From: Candidatus Borkfalkia faecavium
GTDB lineage: Bacteria; Bacillota; Clostridia; Christensenellales; Borkfalkiaceae
Assembly: GCA_019114755.1 (NCBI GenBank)
Contig: DXEW01000020.1
Coordinates: forward strand, 62,001 to 126,000
DNA: 64,000 nucleotides
Direction of reading: 5' to 3'
A program made the position numbers and the translations under genes. Below, in pieces: positions 57,002 through 64,000 of the stretch. A model generated the notes under the pieces. The model was not told the DNA's origin, did no database searches, and worked only from the letters and a program-made list of their open reading frames with translations. Within the stretch, counting starts at the first letter, position 1. Each line of letters opens with the position of its first letter.

Positions 57002-60000
57002 ATGATTACGAAAACTAATGCGCCACTTGTATCGATTATAGTGTTTGGCAAAAGGACGAATAAATTAAATGAGAACGAAAAAAAGATTCTTTCTTCACAG
57101 TTGTATAGTAATGTTGAGGTTGTTATAGTTGAAAAAGATGCCTCATTAGTGAGTATAGCAGCTTCCCTCGAGCAATCGAAAGGGGAGTATTTTATATTTT
57201 GGAATATTGAGAATTTGTTGTCTTGTGATTATATAAGGGCTTTGGTTTGTGCGGCGGAAGAGGAAGATGCTGATTTAGCGATGTCAGATATATGCAAAAT
57301 CAAAGAAGGCAGATATTATTACTATAATTTAGACCCGATTAGAAATTTATATTATTCGGACAGATATGCTTCCAGTTTTGCGATATATAAAAAATATAAT
57401 TTTATGGCAGAAAGTGTTTTTTTACCATGGAATAAAGTCGTTTGCAGAAAACTTATAAATAAAATCGTAAAAAGTATTTATTCTAATGGCAATTATTACG
57501 ACAATAATAAAAGGAAAGAAAATTTGGGGGAGTTTACTGCTGTTGTTATAAATGCTTTGATCATGAAAAATGCGGAGAAATATATTTTTGTTCCGTATGT
57601 ATATTCTTATATTCGCGAAAAGGCTGTTAAGAAGTCTGACGAAGATTTGAAAACGGCTCTGAGTAATTTTATCGGTTGTATACATGTAATAGATAAAATT
57701 GTTGATTCCTCAGAAACAATGGCGAAAATTTCAGAATATGCTGCGAAACTTTTTTACCAAAAATACAATATTCAAAAATCTAGTGTGGAGCACGATTTTA
57801 AGAGATATTTTGGAAGTAAAGCGCAGGATTTTACGCGGGCGGAGTTGTATTTTAGTTCTGTTTCAACAGAATTGCCAAGTATGTTTTTTACGGGAGAACG
57901 TTTGAAAAAGACAGTTGCTTCCGACACTTGCAAAATAGTGAGTTTTGATGTCTTTGATACTTTGATTGTGAGGCCATTTTCCAAACCGAGCGACATTTTT
58001 TCTTTGATGGCGGAGGAATTCAATCGAATTATTAACTCGGAATCTATTGCGGATTTCGGTTATATGCGCCAATATGCAGAAAAACACGCGAGAGAAATTC
58101 TAAAGGAGGAGGGGAAAGAGGAGGTTTCTCTGGCGGATATATACGAAGTATTTGGCAAGGATTTTAATGTTTCGGAAAAAATATGCAAACATATGCTGGA
58201 CTTTGAAATCGACACAGAAATGGATTTTTGTGTAGCAAAGAAGAGCGGTTATGACTTGTATAAATTCGCTAAATATTTTGAGAGGGAGATTATTATCGTT
58301 AGCGATATGTATCTTTCGCAACAAGTTATTGAAAAAATTCTTAAAAAGAACAACTATTTTGACTATGACAGAATATATGTTTCATCGGAATATAACAAGT
58401 GCAAACACGACAAAAAACTATATGAGTTGATTGCAAATGATTTAGGACTAAAAGGAGAGAATCTTAAAACGCTTGTTCATATCGGGGATAATTATTCTTC
58501 AGATTTCAAGGCGGCGAAAGAATTCGGGTTTAATGCGTATCATGTAAATAATTCCATAAGCATGTTCAAGGGCGGGAACAGCGCTATTTTTTGTGGCGAA
58601 GCCTATAAAAATATCTATTTAAAAAGCTCTTTTTTCACTGCGGGGGGATGGAGCATCAATCATTACTGGGGATTAAGGGCTTTCCATGGAATGGTTGCAA
58701 ATCATGTTTTCGATTATCCGTTTTTCGCATTCAATCAAAAAAGCGATTTTAATTCCGATCCGGCTTTTGTAGGGTACTACTGTGTCGGCGGATTGTTGTT
58801 GGGCTTGACACGATGGATATTGAAGGATTTGGCGGGGAAAAAAGACTGTACGATTCATTTTGTAGCGAGAGATGGCTGGCTGTTAAAAGCTTTTTATGAT
58901 AAATATACAAACGGTCTTGCAGATGTGCCAAAATCAAATTATTTATATGTATCGAGAAAATCCCTGTTTGCTGCAGATCTTTCAGGAATGGCAGATATTT
59001 TAGCGATATTGAACAATAAATTAGTCGTTGCCAATAACACCCCATATAAAATTCTTTTATTGATAAAGCCGTTGTTTTCGAATCAAAACTATTTGCATAT
59101 AAAAAAATATTATCAGGCAAAAGGGATTTTGCATGACATTTTCGGTTCAAATTCCGCGTATTTGACATTTATTAAAGATTTTGTCGAGCGGTTTGGTAAA
59201 TTATTTGATTTTGAATCGTACAGGAAAAAATTAAGAACATATTTTTCGTCTGTAATTAAGCCAGGAGATGTTATTTTTGATGTCGGATATAGCGGAAGGA
59301 CGGAAAGTATTTTGTCGCAACTATTGGGCTTTCCGATTAATTCTTATTATGTTCATTCCAACGGAGAACTGTTGGATTTGCGCGAGAATCGATATGGATT
59401 TCAAACAAAGGTTTTTTATCCTTGGCGTCCCAACATTACGGGGGTTGTTCGGGAACATTTGTTGATGGAATATGCGGCATCAGTCAAAGCATATGAATTC
59501 AACAAGAAAGGTGAATGCCAATTGCTATTTAACGAGTTCACTCCCATGGTGCCCAATTTATGGTTTACGAATGTCATTCAGCAAGCTGCGTTAGAATTTT
59601 GCGAAGACTTTGTTCGAACTTTCGGTGAGAACCGTGATATTTTCGCTGTCGAAAACTTTGACCTTTTGTTACCATGTGAGTATTTTATACAATTGGCAAA
59701 ACCGTTTGACCGGCAAATTTTTTCTGCGCTTGACTTTGAAGATGATGTCGGAATGGGTGGAAAAGTTTCCGTATGTGATTTTTGGGGTAAGAAATATAAA
59801 GAGTTAACGAATAATTTGTTGAAGCTTGAACCTGGAACGAACAGTGACTCTGCGTCAAAGTTAGAAGAAAGCATAAAGACAACTAGCATCATGAAAACGA
59901 TGTTACAATCTTTATCATTGCCTGAATTTCCGGCGCTGAAATTGAAAAGAGAAAGAAAAAATAAGTTTTTATTGTATTCGAATGAGTTGAGTTGGTCGGG

Positions 60001-62077
60001 AGCGCCGAGAAGTCTACTTCGGATCGCCAAAGTATTGATAAAACACGGATATAATGTGGACGTATGGTCGTTATACGACGGGGATTTAAGGGCAGAATAT
60101 GATAAATTAAATGTTCCGGTAAAGATTTGTGATTATAACAATGCCGACTATGCTTTTGCGGTGGCGAATTATGATCTTTGCATTGTGAATGCAGCGATTA
60201 GTTATAAATTTTATTATGTTATAAGTAAATATCTTCCGACGATTTGGTATATCCGTGAGGCAACGAATTTGGTCGATATTGCAAGAGGGAATCTCGGCAT
60301 GGATGAGGTTTTGCAAGAATCGATCGATATGGTGTGTGTCAGCGAATATGCAAAGCAGTACATTACAAGCAGTTACAATAAAAATGTATATGTTGTGCCG
60401 AATTGTGTTGAAGATAAATATACGGGAGTAAAAAAATCTTTTGACGCGAAAAAAATTGTCTTTACCACTCTTGGCACGATTGAACCGCGGAAAGGGTATG
60501 ATATAGTTGTCGAAGCAGTGAAGCTGTTGCCTAAATCCTATGCCGACAGGATCGAATATAGAATAGCAGGGCGTGTTCTTGACTATTGCAAAAATTGGGC
60601 GAATCAGCTTTTGGAGGATATAAAGGGGACGAAAAATATAGTTTATTTAGGTGAGATCACGCGGGAAGAGGATCTCTGCAAAGTATATTCACAAACAGAC
60701 ATAGTAGTTGTTTCGTCGCGAGATGAATCATGTTCATTGGTCGCTTTGGAAGGAGCAATGTTTGGAAAACCATTGATTGTGACCGAAAATACCGGGGCAA
60801 AATATATTGTTACGGAAGAGAATGGCTATGTTGTTCGTACGGCTTCCGCGCAGGCATTGGCGGATGCGATTATGCGCTTTATGGATAAGTCTGCGGACGA
60901 AATATATGCCATGGGGAATTTTTCGCGGGCAAAATATAACGAAATGGCATCAATGGAATATTATGAGAAATGTATACTTGGAATGATTGAGGATAAGCTT
61001 GCGTGTCCAACTGTTCATATCGAACCACCTCGTACCTCGAAGCTTATTGTTCCTATCATTATGGCAACGAATCAGAACTATGCTCCCTATGTGGCAGTAA
61101 CGATTCAATCGATTTTAGAAAATGCATCACCGAATTATTATTATGATATATACGTTTTTTATACCGAATTAGGAAAAGAAACGATACGAGGGTTAGAGAA
61201 AGAAACTACTGATAAATATCGTGTGAGCACAGTTAATATAACGAATCTTTTAAATACAAAGTTGAAGTTAAGAACATGCTCACATTATACAATCGAAACG
61301 TACTATCGTTTTTTTGCGCCGGAAATACTTTCATTTTATGATCAATTAATATATGTTGATTGTGATTTGGTTGTTTTAGGCGATATAAGTGAATTATATA
61401 AATTGGATATAGGTAACAATATTTTAGGTGCGGCAAAAAATTATATGAATCGCTTTGTCACCAATTATGTTGAGAAATTGCATGTATCCCCCGAAAAGTA
61501 CTTTAATGCAGGCGTTCTTATCATCAATACAAAAAAATTCATAGAGGAAAGGATTCGTGAAAAGGCTTTTGAACTCTTGGATAAACGAGAAGATTTCATT
61601 ATGCTGGATCAGGATGCTTTGAACATTGTATGTAAAGACAAAGTGTATTATATTCCTGAAGATTGGAATGTTCAGTGGCATCATTTTGAAGGGAAGTGCG
61701 ATATTGTAATCAATAAGCAGGCATGCATTGATGCCTATTCGGCGCCGAAGATTTTACATTTTACGGGAAAGAATAAACCTTGGAAGGACGCAAGGCTTCC
61801 GAAAGCTGAATTTTTCTGGAAATATGCAGAAAAAGCAGGGGATTTCCAAGAGATTATAAAATCGTTGTCGGCGGCCAATTCAGTGACAATAGTGAATTAT
61901 GGTGCCGCCTTATCGAAAGAAAAAGGTGAAGCGGATTACGTTGCTCGGAAAGGGATTATTGCGAAATTGAGACGTTTTTTTGAAGTTTGGGAAAAAGAAG
62001 GATTGAAGACAAGTATTCAAAAGGGGTTTAAGTTTTTATATAAAATAAATAAAAGTAACAAAAAGGAGAGCTTATAA
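57002..62077 (+). CDS. Giant multi-domain capsule glycosyltransferase (GT2 - HAD - unknown - GT4 - GT8)
   Basis: 1691 residues, AT-rich, no signal peptide. Modules: GT2-like domain (about 5-260: PLVSIIVFGKR, LYSNVEVVIVEKD, WNIENLLSCDYI); HAD-like domain (about 310-520: SFDVFDTLIVRP with Asp316, IVSDMYLSQQVI, HIGDNYSSDFKAA); a 400-residue segment (about 530-950) with VARDGWLLKAFYDKY and DVGYSGRTESIL; a GT4 domain (about 985-1340: FTTLGTIEPRKGYDI, Glu1242-x7-Glu1250); and a GT8 domain (about 1355-1640: DLVV metal motif DCD at 1453-1455, HFTGKNKPW). The combination suggests several sequential sugar transfers by one polypeptide at the membrane. Start has GAGGGAAAATT upstream. Ends one base before the next ATG. 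Confidence 0.85.
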   Translation: MITKTNAPLVSIIVFGKRTNKLNENEKKILSSQLYSNVEVVIVEKDASLVSIAASLEQSKGEYFIFWNIENLLSCDYIRALVCAAEEEDADLAMSDICKIKEGRYYYYNLDPIRNLYYSDRYASSFAIYKKYNFMAESVFLPWNKVVCRKLINKIVKSIYSNGNYYDNNKRKENLGEFTAVVINALIMKNAEKYIFVPYVYSYIREKAVKKSDEDLKTALSNFIGCIHVIDKIVDSSETMAKISEYAAKLFYQKYNIQKSSVEHDFKRYFGSKAQDFTRAELYFSSVSTELPSMFFTGERLKKTVASDTCKIVSFDVFDTLIVRPFSKPSDIFSLMAEEFNRIINSESIADFGYMRQYAEKHAREILKEEGKEEVSLADIYEVFGKDFNVSEKICKHMLDFEIDTEMDFCVAKKSGYDLYKFAKYFEREIIIVSDMYLSQQVIEKILKKNNYFDYDRIYVSSEYNKCKHDKKLYELIANDLGLKGENLKTLVHIGDNYSSDFKAAKEFGFNAYHVNNSISMFKGGNSAIFCGEAYKNIYLKSSFFTAGGWSINHYWGLRAFHGMVANHVFDYPFFAFNQKSDFNSDPAFVGYYCVGGLLLGLTRWILKDLAGKKDCTIHFVARDGWLLKAFYDKYTNGLADVPKSNYLYVSRKSLFAADLSGMADILAILNNKLVVANNTPYKILLLIKPLFSNQNYLHIKKYYQAKGILHDIFGSNSAYLTFIKDFVERFGKLFDFESYRKKLRTYFSSVIKPGDVIFDVGYSGRTESILSQLLGFPINSYYVHSNGELLDLRENRYGFQTKVFYPWRPNITGVVREHLLMEYAASVKAYEFNKKGECQLLFNEFTPMVPNLWFTNVIQQAALEFCEDFVRTFGENRDIFAVENFDLLLPCEYFIQLAKPFDRQIFSALDFEDDVGMGGKVSVCDFWGKKYKELTNNLLKLEPGTNSDSASKLEESIKTTSIMKTMLQSLSLPEFPALKLKRERKNKFLLYSNELSWSGAPRSLLRIAKVLIKHGYNVDVWSLYDGDLRAEYDKLNVPVKICDYNNADYAFAVANYDLCIVNAAISYKFYYVISKYLPTIWYIREATNLVDIARGNLGMDEVLQESIDMVCVSEYAKQYITSSYNKNVYVVPNCVEDKYTGVKKSFDAKKIVFTTLGTIEPRKGYDIVVEAVKLLPKSYADRIEYRIAGRVLDYCKNWANQLLEDIKGTKNIVYLGEITREEDLCKVYSQTDIVVVSSRDESCSLVALEGAMFGKPLIVTENTGAKYIVTEENGYVVRTASAQALADAIMRFMDKSADEIYAMGNFSRAKYNEMASMEYYEKCILGMIEDKLACPTVHIEPPRTSKLIVPIIMATNQNYAPYVAVTIQSILENASPNYYYDIYVFYTELGKETIRGLEKETTDKYRVSTVNITNLLNTKLKLRTCSHYTIETYYRFFAPEILSFYDQLIYVDCDLVVLGDISELYKLDIGNNILGAAKNYMNRFVTNYVEKLHVSPEKYFNAGVLIINTKKFIEERIREKAFELLDKREDFIMLDQDALNIVCKDKVYYIPEDWNVQWHHFEGKCDIVINKQACIDAYSAPKILHFTGKNKPWKDARLPKAEFFWKYAEKAGDFQEIIKSLSAANSVTIVNYGAALSKEKGEADYVARKGIIAKLRRFFEVWEKEGLKTSIQKGFKFLYKINKSNKKESL

Positions 62078-62078
62078 A

Positions 62079-64000
62079 ATGGAAGAATATAGCGAACAAG
62101 AATATCTTTATATTCGCGGATTTTTGATAACTAATATGCGGGGGGGGGCGCCCTTCCCAAGTTAACAAACAGTGGCATGAGCTTGAGTTTGGTATAAATG
62201 AAGAATACGTTATATATTTTGATCCGAAAAATGAGATTGAATATATATGTGACAATGAAAGATATATTTTATTGCTTGGAACCTTCATGAATACTGAAAC
62301 AGGCTGTATGGATAAGAGGGTTTTAATAAATGAAATGTTCGGTTGTTTAAAATATGGAGAGAAAGAGCTTTATGAGTATGTAAATATTTTAGGTGGGCGG
62401 CATATTATTGTGTTTTGTCAAAGCGGCGGCGCGAAGTTAATAACGGATGCTACTGCCATGCGAAGTACGTATTACTATACACAAAAAGGGGAGTGTTTTA
62501 TTTCGTCCCATTATAATTTGATCCACGATATAGTTCAGACGGAAGAGCATGCGTTCTACAAGGAATATTGTGAATATAAAAAGACAAAGTATATATGCGT
62601 ATCGCTTCCGGGGGATATGACACCGTGGAAAGATATTCGAATGCTTATCCCGAATCACGTTTTAAGTTTAACTACAAATACAATTGAAAGATTTTTTCCC
62701 GTGCAAAGATTGCAAGATATAACAATATCAGAGGCCTGTGATTATATATCTTCTAACATAAAAATACAGTACGAGGAACTCGCAAAGCATTATGATATAT
62801 TGCATTCGATGACAGCTGGCTGTGATAGCAGGATCTGTCTTTCTGCGGCAAAAAATATCAAAGACAGAGTTACTTTATTTACATATCATAACGAAAATCC
62901 GAATTTGGGTGATAAAGAACAATTAGATAGAGAACAAAATTTTATTTTTGCAAAAGAGTTGGCTAGAAACGAAGGAATTAAACATATTGAAGTGTTTTTT
63001 AAGGGGCCATATCCAGAGGATCTGATGAAAATAATGGATAAAAATCATTATCATCGGGTCAATCGTTTAATCAAACAGTTGTCGGCAAGCTATCCATTTA
63101 AAGAGAATACACTTCATGTGCGATCTTCCATCGTAGAAATGTGCAGGAATACAGATCATATTATGGTGAATTATTATAGATCGCGTTGTGAAAAATTTGC
63201 GCTTTGGGCTCAATATTCCGGAATTCTAAAAGATGCTGTTCCTTATTTTGAAGATTGGGCAGAACGAAACCAAGTTAACGGTCTTGATGAACTCGGCTAT
63301 TCCGATGCACATATACATTATTGGGAAAACAGATTACCTACTTGGATGAATGCTTCGGTCGTTTTGGAAGATGATATTTTATGCGATACTTGGATGCTTT
63401 TCAATGTCCGGAAAATTTTGTCCATGGGGTTGCGCTTGCAAGAGTATTGGCGACAGAAGAATGTAGTTTTTCGGGAAATAATAAATCGGTTGTGGCCGGA
63501 GTTGTTGCGGTATAATCTTCCGAATTCACGTAAATTAAGTTATGACCTCATTGATCATCATTTTAAAGGGTGCTTCAATTTTGAAAAATGTGAACATAGA
63601 ACGGGGTCGAGCGTAATAGTAAATCGTGCAGTGGAAGGTTATTTCGAAATCAGAGATTACGGTTGCTGTTTTGGTTTTGCTGATTCTAGCGTCAAACGGG
63701 GCGATTATTGTGAGATCGAATTGGAGTACGATGTCGAAAAGGATAAGTCGTATTATTTTGAGTTTAATATTTTTACAATTTGGCAGGATTTTGTTCCGGA
63801 TAATATTGTAAATTATATGATTTTAATTGATAGAAAAGAGGTTTTTTTAGAATCATGTAATAATTTTAATGGACGTGTAAACCAAATATTATATCTCTTC
63901 CGAGCGACCGATACAGCAAAAAAATCCATAGTTATAAGGTTACAGTGCGTAAAGGATTGCAATAATAATAATTATAATGGAGTGATTGATATAAAATCAG
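62079..64000 (+). pseudogene. Asparagine-synthetase-like capsule protein, frameshifted at a 9-G run and cut by window end
   Basis: Starts at ATG 62079 with AAAAGGAG upstream. The first 28 codons (MEEYSEQEYLYIRGFLITNM) run into nine G (62140-62148) and stop at TAA 62163. With one G removed, the frame continues through KQWHELEFGINEEYVIYFD to the window edge without any stop (over 600 further codons), so it was absent from the ORF track. Residues about 60-160 resemble the Ntn-type glutaminase half (ILGGRHIIVF, ITDATAMRSTYYY), without an N-terminal catalytic Cys. SMTAGCDSRICLSAAK is the pyrophosphatase loop of the synthetase half. Related proteins occur in capsule loci; amidation or ligation of a capsule component is a guess. 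Confidence 0.75.
62140..62148 (+). repeat. Poly-G tract (9 G) near the start of the asparagine-synthetase-like gene
   Basis: Nine consecutive G in otherwise AT-rich coding DNA. 8 G gives an open frame, 9 G gives a stop 15 bases later. Confidence 0.85.

Overview
The window looks like a chromosome segment from an uncultured, gut-type, GC-rich member of the Clostridia (Bacillota). Support: a Spo0A homologue with an intact Spo0A DNA-binding domain, a SpoIIID-like fragment, AGGAGG-type ribosome binding sites, TTGACA/TATAAT promoters with 16-18 base spacers, intrinsic terminators everywhere, lipoprotein signal peptides, and carbohydrate-degrading enzymes in quantity. A Christensenellales/Borkfalkiaceae-like host is my guess from general appearance only.

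Layout. 1-6.9 kb: end of an unknown gene, a circularly permuted membrane-anchored GH3 enzyme, a processive-type GT2 transferase and a GH31 alpha-glucosidase. 7.0-10.2 kb: tRNA-Ser(GGA) carrying a 2.8 kb minimal integrative element (tyrosine integrase, HUH-type Rep, Xre repressor) bounded by 59 bp direct repeats, plus a third partial copy of the att sequence. 10.4-14.7 kb: spo0A (receiver aspartate replaced by serine) behind two 0A-box-like sites, then a DUF4422-GT8 transferase and an NDP-sugar dehydratase. 15-21 kb: one gene for a 2008-residue cysteine-rich lipoprotein built from two repeat families. 21.4-30.3 kb: housekeeping and metabolism (esterase, DUF1893-aldo/keto reductase-ferredoxin fusion, ychF, argS, a HAD phosphatase, a GT4 transferase, a TetR regulator). 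31.0 kb: tRNA-Ala(CGC). 31.8-40.8 kb: a podovirus-like head module (TerL, portal, scaffold, coat, adaptor, beta-propeller, coiled-coil protein) with no integrase, replication, tail-fibre or lysis gene. 41.7-45.9 kb: two paralogous membrane proteins, a phosphohexomutase, and a truncated spoIIID. 46.0-54.3 kb: a maltodextrin locus (double-HTH LacI repressor, surface glycan-binding lipoprotein, GH13 enzyme, ABC importer without ATPase). 54.8-64 kb: a capsule/exopolysaccharide locus that becomes strongly AT-rich from 56.8 kb, probably acquired horizontally.

The most unusual region is the start of the capsule locus. A 14 bp perfect inverted repeat encloses a near-consensus promoter that points away from the operon, and no good forward promoter is visible. 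The first gene is a serine-recombinase homologue that has lost its catalytic serine and arginines. Further down, an asparagine-synthetase-like gene, absent from the supplied ORF track, is broken by a 9-G run and would be restored by loss of one G. Together these suggest two independent ON/OFF switches for surface polysaccharide, both drawn in the OFF state.

Intergenic DNA is rich in dispersed elements: MITE-like elements with TA duplications (one inserted into the stop codon of the coat gene), a ~200 bp family placed just 3' of genes, and 'HPEERSDEGS'-type repeats. Everything here comes from reading the sequence; family assignments rest on recognisable motifs, not on database searches.
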